A DNA stretch of 64,000 nucleotides from Eubacteriales Family XIII. Incertae Sedis bacterium (GTDB lineage: Bacteria > Bacillota > Clostridia > Peptostreptococcales > Anaerovoracaceae). The position numbers and the translations under genes are program-made. Positions 46,596-54,225 of this stretch are shown piece after piece. The stretch covers positions 1 to 64,000 of the forward strand of contig JAISKC010000036.1 of the NCBI GenBank assembly GCA_031261345.1, read 5' to 3'. Positions within the stretch are counted from its first letter, which is position 1, and every line of letters starts with the position of its first letter. The notes under the pieces were generated by a model. It saw only the letters and a list, made by a program, of their open reading frames with translations, ran no database searches and had not been told where the DNA came from.

Positions 46596-47096
46596 ATGAC
46601 AAAAATAGAAGTTTTCTATGATTATGCTTGCCCATTTTGTTTCAAAGGGCATCAAAACTTAACTGAACTGTTGCCGGACTTCCCGCAAATAGAGGTTGTT
46701 TGGCACCCTTGTGAGACCCATCCCCGCCCTGAGCAATATGGGGTTCACAGCGATTTGCTGATTCAGGGGATGTTTTATGCCGCAGATGCAGGAGTGGATT
46801 TATGGCAGTACCACGAGCGGGCATATAATCTCATTTGGAAAGACAGTCAAAATGTTGAAAATATTGATGTGCTCGTAAGCGGCTTTGCTGATTTGCTGGA
46901 CGTAGATTCTTTTGCCGAGGCTCTGACCAGCAACAAATATCGTGAAATCCAGCAATCGTCCAATGATTATGCTTTCGAGAAATCCGGCGTGTGGGTGGTT
47001 CCGGCCTATCGAATGGGTGGGAACAAATTGGATTCAGTGGCAGGTGTGGGAGTAACAAAATCACAGTTCAAACGCTTTTTGGAGGAAGCAAAATAA
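46596..47096 (+). CDS. DsbA-family thiol-disulfide oxidoreductase
   Basis: 166 residues with a thioredoxin-like start and the active-site CPFC (Cys12, Cys15) in FYDYACPFCFKGH, and the cis-proline loop SGVWVVPAYRMGG. It lacks a signal peptide, so it resembles the cytoplasmic FrnE/2-hydroxychromene isomerase-type DsbA group, but it is short. A TATAAT is about 100 bp upstream. It is an isolated gene between two minus-strand genes. Confidence 0.8.
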   Translation: MTKIEVFYDYACPFCFKGHQNLTELLPDFPQIEVVWHPCETHPRPEQYGVHSDLLIQGMFYAADAGVDLWQYHERAYNLIWKDSQNVENIDVLVSGFADLLDVDSFAEALTSNKYREIQQSSNDYAFEKSGVWVVPAYRMGGNKLDSVAGVGVTKSQFKRFLEEAK

Positions 47097-47145
47097 ACCC
47101 CCCACTTTGTTTTGCGAGGTAAAGCGTCTTAGATCTAACTTTTAT

Positions 47146-48054
47146 TTACTCGTCCAGCATTAGCTGGCCGTCTTTTTCCTTTTGTTTGAGTTTTGTCATG
47201 TATTCCATATTTTGCTCACTGACAACTGTGATTCCGTTCAAGACATTCTTTGCCGAAATTTCCATTTTTGAGAAGCCAAATAATTTTTTACCCAAGTCTT
47301 TAATAGATGCACCAATGTGATAGACTTTTTCATCTATAATAAGAAATCTGTCATGGACACCTGAGATTTTCTCGATGGTGATTGGTGTATATTGCTCATT
47401 ATGTTTGTCTACATCCAGCTGCAAAGCCTTAGTGATTTTCGTTGTATATATAGTTGCCGATGCCGTCTTTCTACGCTTCGAAAGTAGCACGAGCACGGAC
47501 TCGTCAACATAATTATCAATGAGCACGATACGTTTCTTGGCGGATTTTACAAGTTTACTAACAAACTCGTAGGCATCAAAAATCTGTCCTTCAAAGAAAA
47601 CTCCTTCGACCGGCGGTAGTGCGGTTTTTATGAACAAATCAATTTTTTCTTCAACCCCCTCCATTCTGTGCTCAAGTTTATCAACTCGTTGATTCAATGC
47701 ATAGCCCTTGAGCAAATACTCGCGCAGGACACTTGTTGCCCAGATGCGAAACTGGGTGCCACGTTGTGATTTAACTCTGTAGCCCACAGAAATTATTACA
47801 TCAAGATTGTAGTGTTTTACGTTGTAGGCTTTACCATCAGTGGCAGTTGTCAAATATTCCTTGACTACTGATTTTGAGATAAGCTCGCCCTCTTTGAAAA
47901 TATTTTTCACGTGCAGACTGATGTTTTGTTTAGTGGACTCGAACAATTCTACCATCTGTGCTTGTGTGAGCCAGACTGTTTCATCGCCGAGCATTACTTC
48001 AAGACGTACTGCTTCATCCGCCTGATATAACACTATCTCATTTGTATTATTCAT
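47146..48054 (-). CDS. RhuM-family protein with PLD-like C-terminal domain
   Basis: 302 residues. Residues 1-115 are the RhuM domain (VWLTQAQMVELFESTKQNIS, HYNLDVIISVGYRV, GTQFRIWATSVLR). A short coil follows. Residues 160-300 (KKRIVLIDNYVDESVL, HDRFLIIDEKVYHIGASIKD) resemble the phospholipase D-like domain, with His234 and Asp235. RhuM proteins occur in defence and phage regions. A LexA-like box lies 35 bp upstream of the start. Confidence 0.8.
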   Translation of the reverse strand: MNNTNEIVLYQADEAVRLEVMLGDETVWLTQAQMVELFESTKQNISLHVKNIFKEGELISKSVVKEYLTTATDGKAYNVKHYNLDVIISVGYRVKSQRGTQFRIWATSVLREYLLKGYALNQRVDKLEHRMEGVEEKIDLFIKTALPPVEGVFFEGQIFDAYEFVSKLVKSAKKRIVLIDNYVDESVLVLLSKRRKTASATIYTTKITKALQLDVDKHNEQYTPITIEKISGVHDRFLIIDEKVYHIGASIKDLGKKLFGFSKMEISAKNVLNGITVVSEQNMEYMTKLKQKEKDGQLMLDE

Positions 48055-48088
48055 CTATAACACTCCAAATTCCTTATGGCACGCTTGA

Positions 48089-48100
48089 GAACATTTGTTT
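48089..48100 (-). promoter_or_regulatory. LexA/SOS-like box upstream of RhuM gene
   Basis: GAACATTTGTTT lies just downstream of TTGAGA-N17-TACCAT on the minus strand, where a repressor would block transcription. Confidence 0.6.
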
Positions 48101-48104
48101 AACG

Positions 48105-48340
48105 CAATGGTATCATACAACCTTGTTCTTCTCAACCGATTTTCGCCGATTTCTTTGCGGGTTTGTGTTAGTTTTAGTTGGTTCATCAGCCTTTCCACCT
48201 TTAATAACAGGACTCTTTTTCTGTGGCGATTTCTTAGCCTTAGTGGTTGCCTTTGCCTTCTTTTTTTTCAAACGGTGGCTGGTCTGCCACGAGCATATCC
48301 ATCAGCATCGCCATGAGCTTCTCGTTTCCTGCGGATTATC
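48105..48340 (-). pseudogene. Remnant of a Lys/Ala-rich C-terminal tail
   Basis: The minus strand reads EKLMAMLMDMLVADQPPFEKK, then after an eight-A run the neighbouring frame continues as a Lys/Ala/Pro-rich tail ending near 48110. This looks like the end of a larger gene frameshifted at the A run. Nothing upstream explains it. Confidence 0.4.
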
Positions 48341-48379
48341 TGCCCGACCATAAATGCACTCCTCCCGATGATAAGAGCT

Positions 48380-48459
48380 ATTTACGAAAGTGAAGAAGGT
48401 CAAAGAGAATTCGCCGATTGGCAGAAGGAGATCAAAAATGAAAAAGCCAAAGATTAACA
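48380..48459 (+). pseudogene. Short 3' gene remnant
   Basis: A plus-strand frame ending at TAA near 48459 reads IYESEEGQREFADWQKEIK and a few more residues, with no start or ribosome binding site. It looks like the last part of a lost gene. The rest of 48460-48640 shows nothing I can name. Confidence 0.3.
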
Positions 48460-48665
48460 AACCTGCGGCTACACGGCTGAAACTGCCGTGCCCAAATGAC
48501 TCCAGCACCTCTTACACTTAGTTATTGCAGGCTGCACAGACAAACGACCGCCATGGTGAAAATCGTGGCAGTTGTAGTTAATTCTCGTTGCGTCCTCTGA
48601 CAGAAAGCCAATATCTCAAAAATCATTTCTAACTTTTTGACTACATCATATGATAAAATATTTGT

Positions 48666-48778
48666 GCCAAATCTACTGCTCGAAAGAGCATTACCAAAAC
48701 TCGTAAAAGGGCATCTGCTCACACGAGGAGTTTTGGTAACTCTAAGTAGGTTTGGCGACCGAGCGGGTGTCCTTTTTT
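48666..48778 (+). other. Long imperfect hairpin, possible structured RNA or terminator region
   Basis: TTACCAAAACTCGT and ACGAG.GAGTTTTGGTAA are inverted, enclosed by a second pair, CCAAATCTAC and GTAGGTTTGG. It ends with GACCGAGCGGGTGTCC and T6, a weak terminator. A TATGAT lies at 48649. It could be a small RNA or the leader of the RCC1-repeat gene at 48846. Confidence 0.45.
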
Positions 48779-48845
48779 GTTGTCATTCAGGTCAGTGAAA
48801 AAGAATCAGACGTCTACTCAAATGGTAGAATATGAGGTGGTCTGA

Positions 48846-50396
48846 ATGAAGAAAATAAATAGAGGCGATATTGTTGCTTTTGGAACTTGGCGTGAGGAGC
48901 AATTGAAGTGGCGAGTTTTGGAAGTGCAACACAATCGTGCATTGATAATCACTGAAGAAATCATAGAAAAACGACCATATGATATTGAGTATAACTCTAC
49001 TGTTACTTGGGAAATTTGTACCCTTCGAGATTGGCTTAATGAGGAATTTTTCAGCAAGTTCAACCCGCAAGAGAGGTTGGCGATAATAGAGACAAAACTA
49101 GAGAACAAAGGTAATGGAAAAATACCAGGTGGCAATGAAACAATGGATCGAATATTTCTACTCAGTCGAGATGAAGCTACTAAGTACTTCAATAATGATG
49201 TGGACAGAATTGCAAACGATTCATCAGGCAAAGCGAGCTTTTGGTGGTTGCGCTCTCCCAGTGAGATTGGTGATCTTGGAGGGGGAGACAGCGCAGCGAA
49301 TGTTCTAAGTGGTGGTGAAATTTACGATCACGGTCATCTTGTCGACATAGAATACGTTGGAGTTCGTCCTGCTTTATGGATAGATCTAAAATCGACAAAT
49401 AATGAACCTGAGTATATGGGTGTGAAAAATCAGGATGGAAAAAGGATAATTCAAATTGCAGCAGGAGGTGCAAATACTGTTGCATTAAAAAAGGATGGCA
49501 CCGTAGAAGCAATAGGAGATAATTCCTATCATCAATTTGAAGTCAGCGAATGGGATGGTATTATTGCTATTGCTGTTGGAGGGGCTCACGTTGTGGGACT
49601 CAAGAGAGATAGAACGGTTGTTGCAATTGGCAGCACTCCTAATCCAAATTCTCCAGAATATTATATACATCAGGCTTTAGCAAGATCAAAAGGAAATGAT
49701 GTGCTCACAAAGGAATGTGATGTTGATGATTGGAAGGATATCGTATCAATTTCTGCAGGTCTAATGCACACTGTTGGGCTAAAGTCGGATGGAACAGTTG
49801 TATCAGTCGGAAGTGGTGACAACAGTAGTGCGTGTGATGTCGATGATTGGAATGATATTATTGCAATTTCTGCAGGAGGTAACCAAACAGTTGGGTTAAA
49901 ATCCAATGGGACGATTGTATCAACAGATAAAGGCTCAGAATCCAATACTTGGAGGGATATTGTAGCGGTTTCAACAGGGCATTTAGGTTTCACGGTCGGA
50001 TTAAGGGTAGATGGCAGTGTTGTGTCATATAAAACACTCAACAATAGTTATTGTGTCGGAGATTGGCTTGACTTGGAATGCGTAGTAGACATATCTGTAG
50101 GTGCGGCACATGCCGTTGGGCTGAACGAAGATGGCACGGTTGTAGCAGTTGGTTTTAACGCACAGGGACAGTGCAACGTTGAGGACTGGAGTGATATCAT
50201 TGCGATTTCTGCAGGTGATTTTCATACAGTTGGCCTGAGGTCAGATGGCATGATTGTTGCGGTCGGCGACAATGAATACGGTAAATGTAATGTCGGTAAA
50301 TGGAACTATGAGCCAGGCAAAAACGGTGTAGAGAACATCAGTGACAGCTATGAGCCGCTATTTGTGGACATTGATGACGATGAAATGCCATTTTAA
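48846..50396 (+). CDS. DUF6273/RCC1-repeat protein
   Basis: 516 residues without a signal peptide. Residues 1-180 match the DUF6273-type fold (GDIVAFGTW, ALIITEEIIEKRPY, FWWLRSPSE, GVRPALWIDL). Then come six or seven RCC1-like propeller repeats of about 45 residues with the pattern HTVGLKSDGTVVSVG...DDWNDIIAISAG. RCC1 repeats form beta propellers that bind partners. AGGTGG precedes the ATG. Partner and function are unknown; this fusion is common in gut Firmicutes. Confidence 0.75.
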   Translation: MKKINRGDIVAFGTWREEQLKWRVLEVQHNRALIITEEIIEKRPYDIEYNSTVTWEICTLRDWLNEEFFSKFNPQERLAIIETKLENKGNGKIPGGNETMDRIFLLSRDEATKYFNNDVDRIANDSSGKASFWWLRSPSEIGDLGGGDSAANVLSGGEIYDHGHLVDIEYVGVRPALWIDLKSTNNEPEYMGVKNQDGKRIIQIAAGGANTVALKKDGTVEAIGDNSYHQFEVSEWDGIIAIAVGGAHVVGLKRDRTVVAIGSTPNPNSPEYYIHQALARSKGNDVLTKECDVDDWKDIVSISAGLMHTVGLKSDGTVVSVGSGDNSSACDVDDWNDIIAISAGGNQTVGLKSNGTIVSTDKGSESNTWRDIVAVSTGHLGFTVGLRVDGSVVSYKTLNNSYCVGDWLDLECVVDISVGAAHAVGLNEDGTVVAVGFNAQGQCNVEDWSDIIAISAGDFHTVGLRSDGMIVAVGDNEYGKCNVGKWNYEPGKNGVENISDSYEPLFVDIDDDEMPF

Positions 50397-50426
50397 CTAT
50401 TTGGCAATTTTAAAAGGTGATTTGCA

Positions 50427-51248
50427 ATGCGAACAAATATATATGATTTGATAGCCACAGAGGAATGTAATCCACATAAAGAGGCACTGCGTTTGCGCAA
50501 GCAATTTTTTGAGGATAGATTTTCTGTTTATATGAGAGGTTCAAAAATATCACTTTGCGAATACATCGAACAAAATGTGTTTGAAACTCTCCCATGCAGG
50601 AGGTCTTCCACATCAATTTTTGATTTGATGTCAGACGTTAAAATTGATGATGACATCTCAAGCTTGGATGATTTATTTTCCCTGTGTGAATTTCTTGCTA
50701 TGTTACTTGATCAGGGGTGTAAGTATATCCAAAAATCTCCAAGAGCTTTGCTTCAAGCTGAGGTTGTGAACAGTAGCATGGAACATATTCTAAATTTGAC
50801 AAATCATGAATTTGTTAATGATAATGAAGGCGGTAGGGTTATCATTGAGAAAAATGTTGCCGCATCACAGGCAACATCTCTAATTGAGGATTCCAAAACA
50901 GCACTAAAAGTTCTGGAATACAATAATCCAGCTTTGAGTGGTGAAATTGTCCTTAAGAAGGAAATTATCTTGACAATATATCTTTATATTGAAAGCCTGT
51001 TGGTAAGTCTAAAGCGAGCAGGCGCTCCATATGCTGCACTATCTAACGATATAGGGTTTATGCTCAATAGTCTGAATATCAGACATGACAATACAAGCGG
51101 CGGAAATATAAAAGAATTTGCAGTGAAAATGACACCAGAAGAACAGGAGAAGTGGCTTGATAATGTGTACAATTCTATGTTAATGGCTATTATTGCAAAG
51201 GAGCAGATAAGAATCTCTAGTGAAATAAAAGTGCTAAAATCCCAGTAA
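50427..51248 (+). CDS. Hypothetical helical protein, paired with the RCC1 gene
   Basis: 273 residues, soluble and mostly helical, with KEALRLRKQFFEDRF near the start and MTPEEQEKWLDNVYNSMLM near the end. AAAGGTGA precedes the ATG 30 bp after the RCC1 gene, so they are likely cotranscribed. I do not recognise a family. Confidence 0.6.
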   Translation: MRTNIYDLIATEECNPHKEALRLRKQFFEDRFSVYMRGSKISLCEYIEQNVFETLPCRRSSTSIFDLMSDVKIDDDISSLDDLFSLCEFLAMLLDQGCKYIQKSPRALLQAEVVNSSMEHILNLTNHEFVNDNEGGRVIIEKNVAASQATSLIEDSKTALKVLEYNNPALSGEIVLKKEIILTIYLYIESLLVSLKRAGAPYAALSNDIGFMLNSLNIRHDNTSGGNIKEFAVKMTPEEQEKWLDNVYNSMLMAIIAKEQIRISSEIKVLKSQ

Positions 51249-51403
51249 GTGACCAATTTGAGAAATTATCTACGAATTCTTAAGAATGAGGTGTGGCGTT
51301 GTAAAGCTTTTAAGTATGGATATTGATTCATCAAAAAACTAAAGAATACTGAGGTTTTCGTCTCCGCAAGCGAATCACAAATTGAGAAAGGATGGGAAAT
51401 GAA

Positions 51404-51937
51404 ATGAAAAATAATATCGAGGAAACAGAGCAATTGTTAAAAAATAAATATCTAGTATTTACTCTATGTTGTGTGATTTTGATATTAACTAGCTGCACAT
51501 CTGAATCATCCCAGAACCGAGCTATGACTGATAAGGAAGAGCTTGCTAATGTTTTGAACGTCGCCAAAAGACATGCTGAGGACGCTTTCAATAATTATGG
51601 TAAAGCAGATGCAAAACTTGCAGGACTATATGAAGGAGAGGAGAATGGATGGCTTGAAGGGGTGGATGCCGTAGAAGCTGGCAGAGCTTATGACCCAGGA
51701 AGTAGTGCTAATTATTATTATAGCCCCGACTATGGATTTGGGGTTGCTCCAGGAGAAATAGTAGATTTGGATAAATGGCTTGAAGATTTTGGGCATGCTG
51801 ACAAATTTCCCGAGTATAATCTAACCTATGAGGAAGCTTTTGAGGAAGCTTTCTGCGAAGCATATAGAGCCGTTTATGGTACTGCTTACCACGATGCCTT
51901 TTTGGAAGGATATGAAAAAGGATATAACAAATGGTGA
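51404..51937 (+). CDS. Putative lipoprotein
   Basis: 177 residues from 51404. A hydrophobic stretch (about 18-30) ends in a lipobox LTSC, so Cys would be lipidated by Lgt and cut by signal peptidase II. The mature part is acidic, with Glu/Ala/Tyr-rich helices (YEEAFEEAFCEAYRAVYG). An upstream ATG at 51392 is badly spaced from GAAAGG. No family is recognised. Confidence 0.65.
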   Translation: MKNNIEETEQLLKNKYLVFTLCCVILILTSCTSESSQNRAMTDKEELANVLNVAKRHAEDAFNNYGKADAKLAGLYEGEENGWLEGVDAVEAGRAYDPGSSANYYYSPDYGFGVAPGEIVDLDKWLEDFGHADKFPEYNLTYEEAFEEAFCEAYRAVYGTAYHDAFLEGYEKGYNKW

Positions 51938-52089
51938 GTGGCCTGGGAAAATCCGCATCCCCTGTCATTGACACGCTTGAAATGGCAGGTGCCGGAGATA
52001 CTCCAAATCCTGTAGACGCTCTGCGATTTCAAATTGTGGGAGCTACCAAATGTATTACAGAAGAACACGATGATAAGTTATCACCATAA
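51931..52089 (+). CDS. Short ORF, possible gene remnant
   Basis: 52 residues (VSGLGKSASPVIDTLEMAGAG...), overlapping the lipoprotein stop by 7 bp. No ribosome binding site is clear. The Gly/Ala/Pro-rich sequence looks like a fragment of a larger structural protein. Confidence 0.3.
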   Translation: MVSGLGKSASPVIDTLEMAGAGDTPNPVDALRFQIVGATKCITEEHDDKLSP

Positions 52090-52163
52090 GAAAAGCAGAA
52101 GCTCTACAATAGCTATTTAAAGATGGCTATACACTGCTTACAGTTAGAGGAGGAGGAATGGTA

Positions 52164-52352
52164 ATGAGTGTAGGATTAGTAATTGGATGTGTAATCTTTT
52201 CTTTAATCATAGCTTATTTTGCTATTGGTTATATTGTAGTATTCATTTTAGCTATAAAGGTAGGGCTCGACGACAGAAAGAAAGAGTTAAGAGAGGAAAT
52301 AAAGCGAGAGATAAAACATGAAGAGTATAAGAAAGAACAAGGATGGCTGTAA
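52164..52352 (+). CDS. Small membrane protein with charged tail
   Basis: 62 residues from the ATG at 52164, with GAGGAGG 7 bp upstream. One long helix (about 5-32) is followed by a strongly charged tail (DDRKKELREEIKREIKHEEY). A membrane-anchored small protein; no family is seen. Confidence 0.55.
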   Translation: MSVGLVIGCVIFSLIIAYFAIGYIVVFILAIKVGLDDRKKELREEIKREIKHEEYKKEQGWL

Positions 52353-52472
52353 AGTGCATCTTTTATATTTTGATTTTAACTTTGTATTCTCTCCGGAATG
52401 CTTTGTTATTTATTATTATTTTAGGGTAGCTTTACCCAGCACAGTAGTTTATCTACAGAAATGAAGTACAAA

Positions 52473-52643
52473 ATGGCGACCAGAGTACGGATAATAACAG
52501 AAAACGGAGAAATGATAACCGTGCCAGGCAAATTTTTGACATCGGAGACTCCTCCGAGAGTGATGACATCCAAAGAGCAACTGCAATTTTTCGGCAAAGA
52601 TTATTCAAAGGAAAGGCCACTACCTTCAAAGACTACGACCTAA
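52473..52643 (+). CDS. Short ORF 1 of the overlapping-frame cluster
   Basis: Starts MATRVRII, then TENGEMITVPGKF. The T-G/E-x-L/I-x-T/S-V-P pattern recurs in the short ORFs at 52712 and 53739. No good ribosome binding site. After VP the -1 frame (open 52448-52987) reads more like protein (ATAIFRQRLFKGKATTF, YDLNGDLYDIEEIPQEL) than this frame does. Confidence 0.4.
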   Translation: MATRVRIITENGEMITVPGKFLTSETPPRVMTSKEQLQFFGKDYSKERPLPSKTTT

Positions 52644-52659
52644 ATGGAGATTTATATGA

Positions 52660-53277
52660 TATAGAAGAAATTCCACAAGAGTTATATTATCAAATGAAGG
52701 AGGAGAAGAAGATGTCAACAATAACAATGGTAGACAGAGAAACTGGCATGTTAGTAACAGTACCGAGATCGAAGGCAAAAGAAGTAGAATCAAAGAAACT
52801 CTTAACCAATATTCAGCTGCAAGAGCCGCAACAGAAAGAAAATTCAACGAACCGGAAGCGCGTATTCGAAGATATACAGACAACAACAGAGAAAGACTTA
52901 GCTCGTTTATCAAAGATATTGCCAGAGGAATCGGCAAAGATATTAATGAAGAAGTACCCTATGAATCTAAGCAAGAAACAATCATAGATACAGATGACAT
53001 AAGTGGAAATATTTTAGGGGGAAAGGGATATGGTATCGAAGAAAAAGAGTCCAATAGCAGAACCGGTCAGACTGATAAAACAGTCGGTACACAGTCTAAG
53101 TCCAGAAAGATTGAAATCGATAACTCGGAATATTTCCAAAGAAGAAGAAATCTTCTGGAAGAGCATATCGAAAAAGACAAATCCTTGAATAAAACAATTA
53201 CATCTGAAGAACATTTTGAGTATATAGTTAGATACTATGAAAGTGAGAGGTCATATTATGATGTCGGTGTTAGATGA
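52660..53277 (+). other. Start-less 205-codon open frame, -1 to short ORF 2
   Basis: After a TGA at 52657 this frame runs to TGA at 53275 with no ATG or GTG and only one late TTG. It reads like a real protein: RIKETLNQYSAARAATERKF, EARIRRYTDNNRERLSSFIK, DIARGIGKDINEEVPYESKQ, DISGNILGGKG. It can be entered from short ORF 2 by a -1 shift after its VP residues. Confidence 0.55.
52712..52987 (+). CDS. Short ORF 2 of the overlapping-frame cluster
   Basis: 91 residues from the ATG with AAGGAGG 8 bp upstream: MSTITMVDRETGMLVTVPRSK, ending KYPMNLSKKQS. The end resembles KYPIDLSKTQS of the ORF at 53298. The -1 frame beneath it is open for 205 codons. Confidence 0.5.
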   Translation: MSTITMVDRETGMLVTVPRSKAKEVESKKLLTNIQLQEPQQKENSTNRKRVFEDIQTTTEKDLARLSKILPEESAKILMKKYPMNLSKKQS

Positions 53278-53297
53278 TGAAATATGAGGAAAAGAAA

Positions 53298-53471
53298 ATG
53301 AAAAACAAACCTACAAACAAAAACGAGTTAAAAGTCTTTACAGAGCCCCAAGGATATATGACATTCCTAACCAAGTTATCTTCAAAAGAGGGGTTAGAGA
53401 AGTTTGCGGAGAAATACCCGATAGATCTCAGCAAGACGCAATCAAGGAAGAGAGTAGTAAATTCGTTATAG
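53298..53471 (+). CDS. Short ORF 3 of the overlapping-frame cluster
   Basis: 57 residues from the ATG in GAGGAAAAGAAAATG: KNKPTNKNELKVFTEPQGYM, then EKYPIDLSKTQS. The -1 frame beneath is open and reads YRAPRIYDIPNQVIFKRGVR. Confidence 0.4.
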   Translation: MKNKPTNKNELKVFTEPQGYMTFLTKLSSKEGLEKFAEKYPIDLSKTQSRKRVVNSL

Positions 53472-53537
53472 ACTACGCTCCAATTCAAATTATAGAAAAC
53501 TTAGTTAGTTCAGGATTGATTTTAGGAGGAAAAGAAA

Positions 53538-53681
53538 ATGACAGCGAAAATAGACAATCAGAAATTGACTATACACAAAGAGAAAGCCAACACCTTAACA
53601 AAGGAAAAGCTAGAAATAATAAGAGGAGACAATATGGTATACGAAATCTTAAAAGAAATCTTGCCTCCACGCAAAAAATAG
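53538..53681 (+). CDS. Short ORF 4 of the overlapping-frame cluster
   Basis: 47 residues from ATG with AGGAGGAAAAGAAA upstream: MTAKIDNQKLTIHKEKANTL to ILPPRKK. Highly charged. It overlaps the long -1 frame. Confidence 0.4.
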   Translation: MTAKIDNQKLTIHKEKANTLTKEKLEIIRGDNMVYEILKEILPPRKK

Positions 53682-53738
53682 AGGATGAAAATAGACATAG
53701 CGATGATATAAGTGAAAATATTTTAGGAGGAAAAGAAA

Positions 53739-53930
53739 ATGAACAGAGGTATAATTTTAACAGTACGGGATCCGGAAACAGGGTTTCTGATGAGCGTTCC
53801 GGAAGACAAGTTTATAGGGAGCAATCTTCAAAAAGAAATAAACAAAAAGGAGCAAACAAATCCATCTTATACTCCGCTTCCGAAGAATTTGACAGAGCAG
53901 CTTTATACTACGAAAGTGGAGAATATTTAG
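53739..53930 (+). CDS. Short ORF 5 of the overlapping-frame cluster
   Basis: 63 residues with AGGAGGAAAAGAAA upstream: MNRGIILTVRDPETGFLMSV, then PEDKFIGS. It shares the T-x-x-D-x-E-T-G-x-L-x-x-V-P pattern with ORF 2. The -1 frame continues to 54118. Confidence 0.5.
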   Translation: MNRGIILTVRDPETGFLMSVPEDKFIGSNLQKEINKKEQTNPSYTPLPKNLTEQLYTTKVENI

Positions 53931-54116
53931 AGGGGCCAGATTTTAGCGACCAGCAAGAAATAGCAGAGATAAGAACTCAGAATTATATAAAGCAATCTGA
54001 ATACCGAGAACTAATAACCAATATAAATGATATTGCTAAGGTGTTAGTATTGAATCAAGGCGGACCTCACTGTTTGCATGGGATAATGCACATTACCGAT
54101 TTTAAGCTACGTGCGT

Positions 54117-54155
54117 GAACAAATGTTTGCAATTTTTAATTACATATGGGATAAT
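54117..54155 (+). promoter_or_regulatory. LexA-like box and promoter of second DUF1016 gene
   Basis: GAACAAATGTTT (54117-54128) fits the full Bacillus-type LexA pattern GAAC-R-N-R-Y-GTTY. It overlaps the -35 TTGCAA (54127-54132), which has a 17-bp spacer to GATAAT (54150-54155). A repressor here would block RNA polymerase. Confidence 0.65.
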
Positions 54156-54225
54156 AGTATTGATAATGCACGAAAGTTGAATATCTATTGAAGTTGCGCT
54201 TATGTGTGAGTATTGGGGGATAAAA

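Larger units (their letters stand above)
53288..54118 (+). other. Long open frame (277 codons), -1 to short ORFs 3, 4 and 5
   Basis: Open from after the TGA at 53285 to 54118. The first possible start is a TTG at 53516. It contains LILGGKEN and DDISENILGGKEN, encoded by the very bases AGGAGGAAAAGAAAATG that form the ribosome binding sites and starts of ORFs 4 and 5. The C-terminal part (SEEFDRAALYYESGEYLEG, NDIAKVLVLNQGG) looks coding. Confidence 0.5.

Noticed and set aside
52520..53800. Classic slippery heptamers for -1 frameshifting
   Set aside because: I searched the VP regions for X-XXY-YYZ in the right frame and found none, so any frameshift mechanism would be non-classical.
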